From the NCBI GenBank assembly GCA_964593865.1, contig CAZQKE010000008.1, forward strand, positions 1-38,578: a stretch of DNA of 38,578 bases, written 5' to 3'. The position numbers were made by a program, and so were the translations under genes. This document shows positions 14,940 through 24,838 of the stretch, in pieces (positions within the stretch are counted from its first letter, which is position 1; the number at the start of each line of letters is the position of its first letter). The notes beneath the pieces are model-generated. The model was not told the DNA's origin and did no database searches. It saw only the letters and a program-made list of their open reading frames with translations. Source of the stretch: CAZQKE01 sp964593865 (lineage in GTDB: Bacteria; Chloroflexota; Anaerolineae; JAAYZQ01).

Positions 14940-15350
14940 TTAGGAAGGGAATTCGGTCGGCACTTTGGTTGCGCAGTTGACCAACTCCGCCGCCGCTTTG
15001 GGGAAGCGCATGATCTTGCTCATGGTTCCTTTGAGCTTGAGCCGCCCGGTGATCATCCCCTGGATCGGGTCCAGTTTCTTTTCAATCACCCGCCGCCAGG
15101 TGTTGATGGGAGCGCGAATGATAAATTCGGGGTCCTTTTCGCTCATGTCGGTCACTTCATAGGCATCACGGGCCTCGCCGTGCCAGAGGTCAATGTAGAG
15201 GGCCACCGGTTCGGGCAAGCCCGGCCCCGGTTCGACGATAAAATAGAAGTCACCTTCCCATTTGGCCGCCGCCTTGCGGTACGCCTCGCTTTTGTTGACT
15301 TCTTCCTTCATCGCCTTGATCCATTCATCCGACGGGAATTTATAGGCCAT
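14940..15350 (-). CDS. SCP2 sterol-binding-domain protein
   Basis: A small single-domain protein of 136 residues resembling the SCP-2 lipid-carrier fold. It has a central strand region FIVEPGPGLPEPVALYIDLW, then PEFIIRAPINTWRRVIEKKLDPIQGMITGRLKLKG, the conserved end of these domains (W-x2-hydrophobic-x3-x-D-P-x3-h-x3-G-x-L-x-h-x-G), and a hydrophobic C-terminal helix. It probably binds an acyl chain or similar hydrophobic ligand in the cytosol. AGGAGG lies seven bases before ATG. It lies 25 bases before the alpha/beta hydrolase gene, which suggests a shared lipid-like substrate; that link is inference. Confidence 0.82.
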   Translation of the reverse strand: MAYKFPSDEWIKAMKEEVNKSEAYRKAAAKWEGDFYFIVEPGPGLPEPVALYIDLWHGEARDAYEVTDMSEKDPEFIIRAPINTWRRVIEKKLDPIQGMITGRLKLKGTMSKIMRFPKAAAELVNCATKVPTEFPS

Positions 15351-15374
15351 GGTTCATCCTCCTTGCATTTTAGT

Positions 15375-16916
<1,542 letters not shown>

Positions 16917-16924
16917 CGCTCCCT

Positions 16925-17902
16925 CTAGGCTTCCGAAGTTTGCTTGGCAGGATGGACAGGCGGTGCGGCTTCGCTGCCGACCAGGGCCGGGACCAGGTCC
17001 GGAGTCGGGGCTTTGGCCAGGGCCACCGTCTGTTTGACCATCAGCGTTCGGACCTGATAGGGCGCAAAGCCGACCGTCTCCAAAGCAGGTCGCAAGCCGC
17101 TTTCATACTGCCGGGTGTGGCTGTAGACCGCCTTCTCCCCTGCCTGGGTCAAGGCAGCCACTCCCCAACGGAGCAGGTCATCGGCGTTTTGCGGTGCGTC
17201 GGGGTGGAGCAGAAGGCGGAGCCAATGGGCCTGCTTGCCCGCGCACAGGGACAGGGCGGCCACCAGGTCGCGCCCGCCCTCGCCGGGGAGTACGTACCAA
17301 CGACAACGCCGCTCCCGGCCCAGGGAAAGGGTGATGCCCCCTTCCGCCTGGCGCACCCGCTGGGGCGTGACGGCAACGCACAGCCGCCGGAGGGCAGGCC
17401 AATCGTCGGGCCGACGAGGGCGTAGATTCGGCAGGTCGGGCGGCGGTCCGTCCGGGGGACCGGCCGGCCGTCGATAGACCTCTTCCCGGCTGTAAGGCGC
17501 AAATCCGCACTGGTGAAAGATTTCTATTTCCGCGCCTTGATCCGGTACGCTGGCAAAGATGCGCTGGATACCCCGCCCGGCGGCTTCGGTACTGGCCCCT
17601 TCCAGCAACCGTACCCAAGTGTGCGCTGCCCGCCCGTTGGCCGAAAGGGCCGGGGCCAAAAAGGTCACATCGGCTGCAGCTTGGTGGGGTCGGTAACGGA
17701 CCTGGATGATCCCCTCCCCATCATGGAGATCGTCCAGGATGAAGGTTGGACGACCCATAGCCTGCTGGGTCAGGTAGGCCAGCCACGCCTCTGCCAGCGG
17801 TGTGGTGGACTGGGTCAGGGAGTGTTGCAGGTCCAGGGAGACCCCTTTGCGCTGCAAACGATAGACGCGCAGGCTGTCGCCCGCGCTAAACGGTCCGAAC
17901 AC
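16925..17902 (-). CDS. Tandem GNAT-like acetyltransferase-fold protein
   Basis: About 325 residues that appear to hold two N-acetyltransferase-like halves. The first (about 35-155) includes HTWVRLLEGASTEAAGRGIQ, resembling the acetyl-CoA helix, and IEIFHQCGFAPYSREEVY. The second (about 165-290) ends ESGLRPALETVGFAPYQVRTLMVKQ. The paired N-x-CGF/GFAPY endings are the typical GNAT beta6-beta7 region. Classical Q/R-x2-G-x-G/A motifs are weak, so catalysis is uncertain. A TTG start at 17923 would extend the frame, but GTG 17902 has an AAAGG/AAGGG ribosome site and is preferred. First gene of the minus-strand unit. Function is unknown. Confidence 0.65.
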   Translation of the reverse strand: MFGPFSAGDSLRVYRLQRKGVSLDLQHSLTQSTTPLAEAWLAYLTQQAMGRPTFILDDLHDGEGIIQVRYRPHQAAADVTFLAPALSANGRAAHTWVRLLEGASTEAAGRGIQRIFASVPDQGAEIEIFHQCGFAPYSREEVYRRPAGPPDGPPPDLPNLRPRRPDDWPALRRLCVAVTPQRVRQAEGGITLSLGRERRCRWYVLPGEGGRDLVAALSLCAGKQAHWLRLLLHPDAPQNADDLLRWGVAALTQAGEKAVYSHTRQYESGLRPALETVGFAPYQVRTLMVKQTVALAKAPTPDLVPALVGSEAAPPVHPAKQTSEA

Positions 17903-17947
17903 GTTGCCCTTTTTCCTTTCCAAGCCGGTGCAGGCGGCTGCGGCCTT

Positions 17948-17976
17948 ATTGTACTATGTTTTGCGGAGGTTGGCAA
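17948..17976 (-). promoter_or_regulatory. Sigma70-type promoter of the GNAT-R3H-SCP2-hydrolase unit
   Basis: On the minus strand TTGCCA (17976-17971), 17-base spacer, TACAAT (17953-17948), about 46 bases before the GTG start. Confidence 0.72.
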
Positions 17977-18011
17977 GCCGTGAAATTGCCGATTGCGGTG
18001 GGGGTAGAAGG

Positions 18012-18038
18012 GGGCCACCCCGGAACGAGGGGTGGCCC
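18012..18038 (-). terminator. Hairpin after the M20 gene
   Basis: Perfect 10-bp stem GGGCCACCCC (18012-18021) / GGGGTGGCCC (18029-18038) with a seven-base loop, 23 bases beyond the M20 stop on the minus strand. It lacks a clear T-run but lies at the operon end. Confidence 0.65.
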
Positions 18039-18060
18039 TCCTGTCGTGGTTTATGGCCCT

Positions 18061-19254
18061 TTACGAGGTCTCTTTGGAACGGGCAAAGGCTTCTTTGGCC
18101 CGCCGCACGTTTTCCGGTTCGGCCAGCAGGTCAACGGCGGTCATGGCCATCACTTTGGCCGCCAAGATCAACCCCTTGTGTCCGTCGGGGGAGGCGGCAG
18201 CCTCGCGGAATTCAACGGTATGGCCGCCCACATCGTCAGGGGCGATGGCGATGTAGGGATGGAGGGCCGGGACCACCTGGCTGACGTTTCCCATATCGGA
18301 AGACCCCATGCGATCATCGGGTTCCGGTTGTGTGACCGTCAACCCCAAAGCCTTCATGTTGGCCTCTACCAGCTCGGCCAAGACGGGGTTGGGATTCATT
18401 GCTTCGTAGAAGGGGGCATATTCTTTGAATTCCAGCCGCGCTCCTGTCGCCAGGGCTGCGCCCTCGGCACAGGCTCGCACCTTTTCCAAGACCTCCGTGC
18501 AATAGGCCGTATCGGCGGCGCGGACGTAGAACCGGGCGGCGGTGTAATCGGGCACGATGTTGGGAGCTTTGCCGCCGTGGGTGATGATGCCGTGGATGCG
18601 GACATCGTCGCGCAGGTGTTGGCGCAAGGAGTTGATGGCATTGAAGGTCAGGATCATGGCCTCCAGGGCGTTGATTCCTTCATCGGGCAGGGCCGCGGCA
18701 TGGGCCGCCCGCCCAAAGAACTCAATGCTGATTTTGTAGCTTGCCAGTGACCGGCGGCGGGTCATATTGCGACTGGAGGGGTGAACCATCATGGCAACGT
18801 CCACTCCCTCAAAGACACCCCCTTTGACCAGGTATGCCTTGCCGCCTCCTCCCTCCTCCGCCGGTGTACCGATGACCTGGATGGTCCCCGCCAGCTCCGG
18901 CAGTACGGCTCGGACGGCCAACGCCGCCCCTACCGCCGACGTGCCGATGAGGTTGTGCCCGCAGGCATGGCCCAAGCCGGGCAAGGCGTCATATTCGGCC
19001 AGAAAGGCCACAACCGGCCCCGGCCGACCGCCCTGCATGGTAGCGACAAAAGCGGTCTCCAGGCCGGCCACTCCACGCCGGACGGTAAAGCCGTTTTCCT
19101 CTAAAACGCCGCTCAGGAGAGCGGCGGATTCGTATTCTTCAAAGGCCACTTCCGGGTGGGCATGGATGGTATCTGCGATGCGGATCAGTTCTTCGCGCCG
19201 GGCTTCCACTTCGGCCTGAACGCGCTCTTTGAGCTGCCGGGTGTCTGCTGTCAT
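18061..19254 (-). CDS. M20-family metallopeptidase/amidohydrolase
   Basis: A cytosolic two-metal hydrolase of 397 residues that probably cleaves an amide bond in an imported small peptide or N-acyl amino acid. The metal-site motifs are present: HAHPEVAFEEYESA (31-44), LAEYDALPGLGHACGHNLIGT (85-105), and the catalytic pair E133-E134 in GTPAEEGGGGK. The dimerisation domain has FFGRAAHAAALPDEGINALEA. A C-terminal metal ligand is likely in HTVEFREAA. The overall pattern is closest to the AbgB/PM20D2-like branch. It begins six bases after the permease stop and is the last gene of the peptide-transport operon, so substrate import and cleavage are probably linked. Confidence 0.9.
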   Translation of the reverse strand: MTADTRQLKERVQAEVEARREELIRIADTIHAHPEVAFEEYESAALLSGVLEENGFTVRRGVAGLETAFVATMQGGRPGPVVAFLAEYDALPGLGHACGHNLIGTSAVGAALAVRAVLPELAGTIQVIGTPAEEGGGGKAYLVKGGVFEGVDVAMMVHPSSRNMTRRRSLASYKISIEFFGRAAHAAALPDEGINALEAMILTFNAINSLRQHLRDDVRIHGIITHGGKAPNIVPDYTAARFYVRAADTAYCTEVLEKVRACAEGAALATGARLEFKEYAPFYEAMNPNPVLAELVEANMKALGLTVTQPEPDDRMGSSDMGNVSQVVPALHPYIAIAPDDVGGHTVEFREAAASPDGHKGLILAAKVMAMTAVDLLAEPENVRRAKEAFARSKETS

Positions 19255-19260
19255 AAACGA

Positions 19261-20193
19261 TTACCCCTCCACTTTGTGCGGGTCCAGAGCGTCGCGCAAG
19301 CCATCGCCGATAAAGTTGATGGCAATGACGGTGATGAAGATCATCAAGCCGGGAAAGATGGCGGTCCAGGGAGCGCGGGTCATTTGCTCCTGGGCGTTTT
19401 TGAGCATGTTGCCCCAAGTGGGCGTGGGCGGCTGGACGCCAAAGCCCAGGTAGCTCAACCCCGATTCGGTGATGATGGAGGTCGCCACGCGAAAGGTTGC
19501 TGCCACGATAATGGGACTCATGGCGTTAGGCAGGAGGTGGCGGAGCATGATCCGTCTGTTGGACGCACCGATGCAGCGGGCCGCTTCGGTAAATTCTTTT
19601 TCTTTGAGGGACAGGAAAGAGGCCCGCACCAGGCGGGCGACCTGCATCCAGGCCAGGACGGCGATCACCAAGACGATGGAAAAGACGCTGGCAAAGGCCG
19701 TCCCCCGCAACGCTTCAATGGGCAGGTCGCGCAGGGCAATGGCCAGGATGATCAGGACAAATAGCTGAGGGAAGGAAAGCATCATATCGGTAAAGCGCAT
19801 CAGCACGTTGTCAATCCAGCCGCCGTAGAAACCGGCCAAACCGCCGATGACCGTACCGACTACGACGGCCAGACTCATGGCCATCACGCCGATACTCAAA
19901 GAGACCCGCCCACCGTAAAGGATGCGAGTCAGCAAGTCACGGCCCAACTCATCGGTGCCCATAGGGTGGGCCAGCGAAGGGGGTTGCAACATGGCATCCA
20001 GATCGCTCTTTTCCGGGTCGTAGGGCGTCAGGTAAGGGGCAAAGATGGCCGCCAGGGCAAAGATGAGCACTACCACGGTGCCGATCATTGCGGGGCGGTG
20101 GCGGCGGTAAGACCGCCAGATCATTTGGAGCATGGTCTGCTCTTCGCGGTAGCCCATCTCTTGCAGGCTGGCAACGGCTTCGGCGTCGGACAT
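19261..20193 (-). CDS. ABC transporter permease, DppC/OppC type
   Basis: Second inner-membrane permease of a peptide/nickel-type (PepT) ABC importer. The 310-residue product has a cytoplasmic N-terminal lead, membrane segment at about 37-55, the family motif YDPEKSDLDAMLQPPSLAHPMGTDELGRDLLTR in part (HPMGTDELGRD), five more segments, and the EAA loop EAARCIGASNRRIMLRHLLPN that contacts the ATPase. The ending IGDGLRDALDPHKV is the classic DppC C-terminus. GGAGGAGAT precedes ATG. No ATPase gene is found in this operon. Confidence 0.94.
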   Translation of the reverse strand: MSDAEAVASLQEMGYREEQTMLQMIWRSYRRHRPAMIGTVVVLIFALAAIFAPYLTPYDPEKSDLDAMLQPPSLAHPMGTDELGRDLLTRILYGGRVSLSIGVMAMSLAVVVGTVIGGLAGFYGGWIDNVLMRFTDMMLSFPQLFVLIILAIALRDLPIEALRGTAFASVFSIVLVIAVLAWMQVARLVRASFLSLKEKEFTEAARCIGASNRRIMLRHLLPNAMSPIIVAATFRVATSIITESGLSYLGFGVQPPTPTWGNMLKNAQEQMTRAPWTAIFPGLMIFITVIAINFIGDGLRDALDPHKVEG

Positions 20194-20280
20194 GGATCTC
20201 CTCCATCACTTGAAACACGGAATCCCCAAGGGACTCAAGGCCGCAGGGGGAGCGTTTCGTTTCGCATCCCCGCGCCGTCC

Positions 20281-21528
20281 CTAGTCGTACCGGATGCGCG
20301 GGTCAAGAATGCCGTAGACAATATCGGCCACGATGTTGAACAGCACGATCAAGGTAGCGTTGATCATGACAATGCCCATCAGGACGGCATAATCCACCCG
20401 CTGCGCAGAGCGGAAAAACAGTTTGCCCATCCCCGGCCAACTAAAGATCGTTTCGGTAAACAAAGCACCGGCAAAAAGGATGGGCAGGTCCAGGGCGACG
20501 ATGGTCACGATGGGAATGGCTGCGTTTTTGAGGGCGTGTCTGTAAAGGACCATCCGTTCCGAAAGGCCCTTGGCCCGTGCCGTGCGGATATAGTCCTGGT
20601 GGATTACTTCCAACATGCTGGCCCGCATGTAGCGCATGTATTGGGCAGCCCCAAAGACGCTCAGCATCACCACCGGCAGGATCATGTGATAAACATAATC
20701 CCACCAGGGCGTGTAGCCCAGCTCCCGCCGCAGGCGCACGTCATACATCCCCCCGCCGGGGAAGAGGGGTTTCCCGGCCATGTCCCCTGCCCACTCCGGC
20801 CAGGAAAGGTTGGTGTGAAAGATGATGATCAGGATCAAACCGAACCAAAAGATGGGAATGGAACGCCCGGCATAGGCCAGGACGGTGAATATATGGTCAA
20901 AGAGGGAATATTGCTTGATGGCCGAAATGATGCCGATGGGTAAGGCCACGATCAGCTGACCGATAAAGGCCACGCTCATCAAGAGCAAGGTGTTGGGCAA
21001 CCGCTCCAAGATCATTTCCAGGGCAGGGCGTTTTTCAACGTTGGAGACGCCCAAATCACCGTGCAGGACGGCAAAGAGCCATTTGAAATAGCGACTGTCA
21101 AAGGGGTTGACACGGATGGAGAGGTTTTCACGGGGGGTCCAACCGGTGATCCGCTCAGGGATGTAGAGGACTTTGACCCAACGGGTTTCGTCGCCGGTCT
21201 TGGCCGCATCTACCAAGGCGACTTCGGTGCCCGCCGGCAACCGCCCGCTTTCCGTCGGCTCAATGCCGCCCGATGCTTCCGGTTTGTTGTACAGGATGAC
21301 ATCCTTGAGCAACGTGCCGCTGCTGCCGCGAAAGTTGAGAAAAGCCGGTTGCTGAAGCCCCAGGCGGTATTCCAGCATGGCCCGATCCTCCGGGGTGATG
21401 TTGGGGTTGTCCTCGTAGATGGCCATGGGGTCCACCGGGCTGATGACGATCAGGCCATAGACGACAACGCTGATAAACAGCAGGACGGGGACCGATTGCA
21501 ACACACGGCGGATGATATACTGCGTCAT
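20281..21528 (-). CDS. ABC transporter permease, DppB/OppB type, with SH3b-like periplasmic insert
   Basis: First permease of the peptide importer. The 415-residue product is about 90 longer than usual DppB (310-340). It starts MTQYIIRRVLQSVPVLLFIS and has the N-terminal segment, a long extracytoplasmic loop, then the normal five-segment core and the EAA loop YIRTARAKGLSERMVLYRHALKN. It ends GILDPRIRYD. The extra stretch, about residues 80-150, reads GRLPAGTEVALVDAA...WVKVLYI...ITGWTPRENL, the pattern of a bacterial SH3 domain. ATG 21528 is chosen over a GTG six bases earlier because GGGAGG sits eight bases upstream of it. Confidence 0.92.
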   Translation of the reverse strand: MTQYIIRRVLQSVPVLLFISVVVYGLIVISPVDPMAIYEDNPNITPEDRAMLEYRLGLQQPAFLNFRGSSGTLLKDVILYNKPEASGGIEPTESGRLPAGTEVALVDAAKTGDETRWVKVLYIPERITGWTPRENLSIRVNPFDSRYFKWLFAVLHGDLGVSNVEKRPALEMILERLPNTLLLMSVAFIGQLIVALPIGIISAIKQYSLFDHIFTVLAYAGRSIPIFWFGLILIIIFHTNLSWPEWAGDMAGKPLFPGGGMYDVRLRRELGYTPWWDYVYHMILPVVMLSVFGAAQYMRYMRASMLEVIHQDYIRTARAKGLSERMVLYRHALKNAAIPIVTIVALDLPILFAGALFTETIFSWPGMGKLFFRSAQRVDYAVLMGIVMINATLIVLFNIVADIVYGILDPRIRYD

Positions 21529-21554
21529 GGGCACGCCCTCCCAGGGAATGGTGA

Positions 21555-21590
21555 GCGGGCGGCGGCAGCCACCGGCTGCACGCCACCCGC
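21555..21590 (-). promoter_or_regulatory. Stem-loop between binding-protein and permease genes
   Basis: Imperfect stem of about 16 bp: GCGGGCGGCGGCAGCC (21555-21570) against GGCTGCACGCCACCCGC (21574-21590), with a three-base loop. Such hairpins commonly stabilise the upstream binding-protein mRNA and reduce permease expression. There is no T-run. Confidence 0.65.
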
Positions 21591-21613
21591 CGACCGTTCA
21601 CGCGCGTGGTGCG

Positions 21614-23425
21614 TTACTTTTCAATATACCACTCATCGGCATTCCAGGAGCCGGTGGAGGTCCAGACGTTGGCGACGTAGCCTTTGAAGTGCTCGCGGAG
21701 CAGGTCAATGTCCATGCGGTCGTAGAGGTAGATGTGAGGCCGTCCTTCGGCAATGCGCTCCATCGCTTTCTGATAGGCGGCGGCCCGTACTTCCAGATCG
21801 GGGCTGGAGCCTGCTTCCTGGATGGCGGCGTCAAATTCGTCGTCGATCCAGCGCGAGTAGTTGTAGCCCTTGCCCGAATTGTCGTCGCAGGGCATGTTGT
21901 ACGAGGCAAAGTAGCCCTCCACGTGGCTCTGGGGGTCAATGCCGTAGGAGGTGGTATACATGAGAATGTCAAATTGGCCGTGCTTGCGGAATGCACCGCT
22001 GGCGTAGCTGGCGAACAGTTCGGAGCTGGGCACGTTCTCAATGTAGAGTTCAATGCCGATGTTTTTCATCATCTCCATCAGCACTTGCTCGCACTGTTCG
22101 CGCAGGGCGTTGCCCGATGTCGTCTGAATCTTGAGTTTGAGGACCTTGCCCTCCTCGGCGTAGGGGCAACCGTGGCATTCGCGGATGCCGTCGCCATCCT
22201 GGTCCACCCAGCCGGCTTCCTCCAGCAGGCTCTTGGCCTTCTCCGGGTTGAATTCGCTGGGCGGGATGTCGGCTTTGGCCCAACCCAGGTTCAGCTCGGT
22301 GGTCCCGACGGTGGCCAGGCCGTAAAGCAGTTTGTCTACGATCAGGTTCTTGTCAATGCCCAACTCAATGGCTTCCCGCACTTTGGGATCGCCCAACGCC
22401 CAGTGGGGCGAAGGATTCTCACGCAGATAGTCTACGCAGGGGGCGTCCAGTTCGGGGTCGCGCAGGTTGAGCAGCAAACGCTCGGTCCCGGTGCTGGCCG
22501 GGTTGCTGATGACTACGCCTTCCCACGTTTGCGCTTCGGGGATGTCTGCTTCGATCAGGTCCCAAACAAAGTCCAGGTCCCCGGTTTGGATGAGCTGCTT
22601 ACCCACTTCGCGGCTTTCGATCCAGCGCATGATGATCGTATCCACGTAGGGCTTGCCTTCGCTCTCCCACAGCCAGTAGTTCTCGTTGCGCACCAGGGTC
22701 ATGTGGTCGCCGGAGACCCACTCTTCCAGCTTGTACGGCCCCAGGCTGAGCGGCTTGCGGTTGATCTCCCACTCCTGCATCTTGGCCGGATCAAGGCCCA
22801 AGTGGCTGGGGAAGGGCGCAGCTGTGAGCATGGCCAGGTAAGGGGCATAGAATTCGGCGAATTTGATCACGACCGTGTAATCGTCTTCGCAGGTGACGGA
22901 TTCAACATCTTCCCAGCCGCTGGTGCTCACCGAGCCGCTGTTGGGGTCCATAATCGTCTTCCAGGTGAAGACGATGTCGTCACAGGTGAATTCGTCCCCG
23001 TCTTCCCAAAGAATGCCCTTTTTGAGCTTGACCTTGATCGTCAGGCCATCTTCGGAGACGCCGCCGTTCTGGACGGTGGGCACTTCTTCGGCCAGCTGGG
23101 CATAGTATTCGCCGTCGGGGGAAACCGCCAGCAAGGAGCTTTCCATAAAGTCACCGGCCCAATCCGCCACCGTCTGGGTGCGGATGGCAGGGTTCAGCAG
23201 CTCCGGTTCCTGGTAAAAGCCCAAGACGAGAGTCCCGCCTTGTTTGTCCGCCCCGGGCTTGGGAGCCTCGGTCGGCTCGGCCTTGGTCGGCTCTGCTGCC
23301 GGTTTTTCGGCTTTGGTCGGTTCGGGAGCCTGGGTCGGCTCCGGGGTCGGGCCGCAGGCCGCCAGCACCAGCACGGCGACCAGGGATAGAACGGCCAATA
23401 AGGTCCACACACGTTTGCCAGACAT
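21614..23425 (-). CDS. Extracellular solute-binding lipoprotein, family 5 (peptide type)
   Basis: Captures peptides or similar solutes outside the membrane and delivers them to the two permeases downstream. The 603-residue precursor has a signal peptide with lipobox LVLAAC and lipidated cysteine C24. A roughly 45-residue Pro/Thr/Glu/Ala/Lys linker follows, with repeated EPTKAE/PTEAPKP units. The SBP_bac_5 fold then shows GGTLVLGFYQEPELLNPA, the helper region WEDGDEFTCDDIVFTW, EAIELGIDKNLIVDKLLYG and NPEKAKSLLEEAGW. Paired cysteines (ECHGCPYAEEG) suggest an extra disulfide or metal site. It heads a four-gene operon from a strong promoter. Exact ligand unknown. Confidence 0.93.
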   Translation of the reverse strand: MSGKRVWTLLAVLSLVAVLVLAACGPTPEPTQAPEPTKAEKPAAEPTKAEPTEAPKPGADKQGGTLVLGFYQEPELLNPAIRTQTVADWAGDFMESSLLAVSPDGEYYAQLAEEVPTVQNGGVSEDGLTIKVKLKKGILWEDGDEFTCDDIVFTWKTIMDPNSGSVSTSGWEDVESVTCEDDYTVVIKFAEFYAPYLAMLTAAPFPSHLGLDPAKMQEWEINRKPLSLGPYKLEEWVSGDHMTLVRNENYWLWESEGKPYVDTIIMRWIESREVGKQLIQTGDLDFVWDLIEADIPEAQTWEGVVISNPASTGTERLLLNLRDPELDAPCVDYLRENPSPHWALGDPKVREAIELGIDKNLIVDKLLYGLATVGTTELNLGWAKADIPPSEFNPEKAKSLLEEAGWVDQDGDGIRECHGCPYAEEGKVLKLKIQTTSGNALREQCEQVLMEMMKNIGIELYIENVPSSELFASYASGAFRKHGQFDILMYTTSYGIDPQSHVEGYFASYNMPCDDNSGKGYNYSRWIDDEFDAAIQEAGSSPDLEVRAAAYQKAMERIAEGRPHIYLYDRMDIDLLREHFKGYVANVWTSTGSWNADEWYIEK

Positions 23426-23577
23426 TTGTTCTCCTCCTTTTCATTGCCTTGCGAATGTCATCACTACGCCTTCTCTTCGCCGACCGGTTTCCGATTGTTG
23501 GGGCAGCACCACCTCCTTTCCGCCCTCCCGACACCAGACGCACCACGAGTACGGTCTCACGGTTCGGGGCCGGGGCA

Positions 23578-23606
23578 AGTATACCAAAGGACCTATGCCC
23601 TGTCAA
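23578..23606 (-). promoter_or_regulatory. Strong sigma70-type promoter of the peptide-uptake operon
   Basis: On the minus strand TTGACA (23606-23601), 17-base spacer, TATACT (23583-23578). The leader to the lipoprotein start is about 145 bases and shows no structure I could assign. Confidence 0.85.
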
Positions 23607-23634
23607 ATCCGGGAAAAAGCCCTTTGGTCGGTTG

Positions 23635-23670
23635 AAAAAACGCCGGACCGCTTTTGGCCCGGCGTTTTTT
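23635..23670 (-). terminator. Bidirectional-looking intrinsic terminator after menG
   Basis: CGCCGGACC (23641-23649) pairs with GGCCCGGCG (23656-23664, one mismatch), flanked by six As (23635-23640) and six Ts (23665-23670). On the minus strand it ends the menG operon; its T-run touches the stop codon. Confidence 0.88.
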
Positions 23671-24389
23671 CATTCCCGCACCCCTGTATGCACCGCAACC
23701 GTGCCCAGCATGAGCCGTTTGTAGCGCACTTGACGCCACCCCGCCCGGCGCATAACTTCTACAATTTCATCCGGCGTGAGAAAGGCGGTCAGCGAGTGGG
23801 GCAAGTAGGTGTAAGCGTCCCGCTGACCGGTGATCAAGCCGCCGATCAGGGGGACAAAACGGTAAAAATAGAGCCGAAAAAGCTGACGGAAAAAGGGGGT
23901 CCGGGGTTTGGCGATCTCCAAGCAGGCAATACGCCCACCGGACCGGGTTACACGGGCCATCTCGGCAAAGGCCGCCGGGATGTCGGCGACGTTGCGCAAG
24001 GCGAATCCCGTGACAACGCCATCAAATGCAGCATCGGGAAAGGGCAGTTGCAGGGCATCACCGGCGGTGAGGTCCACGGTGACGCCCCGGGCAACGATTT
24101 TCTGCCGGGCCAGGGCCAGCATCTCCGGAACGAAATCCAGGGCGACAATGTGGGCTTGGGGGTGTTGCCGCCGCGCTTCCAGGGCCAAGTCCCCCGTGCC
24201 GGTCGCCACGTCCAGGATGACCGCCGGCCGTACCGGCTCAAGGCGAGCGACGGTGTACCGCCGCCAAGCTCGGTCCCGCCCCAGGGTCATCAGGCGGTTC
24301 ATCAGGTCATAACGCCGGGCGATGCGGGCGAACATGGCCCGGACGTAGGTCACTTTGCGCTCCGGTGGAGGAAGGGGATCGCCCATCAT
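23670..24389 (-). CDS. Demethylmenaquinone methyltransferase (UbiE/MenG family)
   Basis: SAM-dependent C-methyltransferase that makes menaquinone from demethylmenaquinone at the membrane. The 239-residue product has the UbiE signature YDLMNRLMTLGRDRAWRR, SAM motif I ILDVATGTGDLALEA, ALDFVPEMLALAR, and the second family signature FDGVVTGFALRNVADIPAA. RLYFYRFVPLIGGLITGQRDAYTYLPHSL is also typical. Start ATG 24389 overlaps the previous stop (TGATG); a second ATG lies three bases on. It is the last gene of a seven-gene run. The other genes of menaquinone synthesis are not here, so its name rests on family, with other quinones possible. Confidence 0.9.
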   Translation of the reverse strand: MMGDPLPPPERKVTYVRAMFARIARRYDLMNRLMTLGRDRAWRRYTVARLEPVRPAVILDVATGTGDLALEARRQHPQAHIVALDFVPEMLALARQKIVARGVTVDLTAGDALQLPFPDAAFDGVVTGFALRNVADIPAAFAEMARVTRSGGRIACLEIAKPRTPFFRQLFRLYFYRFVPLIGGLITGQRDAYTYLPHSLTAFLTPDEIVEVMRRAGWRQVRYKRLMLGTVAVHTGVRE

Positions 24390-24817
24390 CAGTGAACCGG
24401 CCAGAGCCACAAGCCGGTCTCCGGGTCTTGGACACGGCGCAAGGGGCGGCCCTTGATCTCCTGGAGCACCACCTCGGCCACATACACTTCGGCGGCCAGC
24501 AATTCCCCTGCCGCCACTTGCCCTTGCGCGTCGCTCAGCACGGCATAGGCGCGGATGAGGAAGCTATCTCCCCTGGGGCTGATGTTGCCGCTGCAATGCA
24601 CCAGGTCTTGGCCGCACTCCAATACCTGGCGTCGCAACTGTCCACTTTCCTGGTCCAAATGGCCCAGGGTGGCGCTGCGCACCGATCCAATGACCTGAAA
24701 GATGCCAAAAGCCAACTCGTGTTCGCGGCAAACACGATAGAGACCGACCAACAGGTCCTCGCCCGGTGGCAGGCGCAGGACATAGGTTTCACCCAATGTG
24801 TAGCTTCCTTTGTGCAT
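24389..24817 (-). CDS. PPC/DUF296-domain protein
   Basis: A single PPC domain of 142 residues, the trimeric fold found in bacterial PCC proteins and in plant AT-hook regulators. Recognisable elements are YVLRLPPGEDLLVGLYRVCREH, the glycine region FGIFQVIGSVRSATLGHLD and a GNISPRG turn followed by AVLSDAQGQVAAGELLAAEVYVAE. Bacterial relatives usually carry histidines in the H-x-H and GGHL positions of the last part; here those positions read I-R-A and AGEL, so the presumed metal site is lost. AAAGGAC precedes ATG. The role is unknown, and I see no AT-hook that would argue for DNA binding. Confidence 0.82.
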   Translation of the reverse strand: MHKGSYTLGETYVLRLPPGEDLLVGLYRVCREHELAFGIFQVIGSVRSATLGHLDQESGQLRRQVLECGQDLVHCSGNISPRGDSFLIRAYAVLSDAQGQVAAGELLAAEVYVAEVVLQEIKGRPLRRVQDPETGLWLWPVH

Positions 24818-24838
24818 GATGTTGTCCTTTCATGTTGG

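Noticed and set aside
21512..23389. 625-codon frame on the plus strand opposite the solute-binding lipoprotein gene
   Set aside because: It mirrors a clearly real gene in GC-rich DNA and has no recognisable domain. The same applies to long antisense frames at 15780-16928 and 33546-35225.
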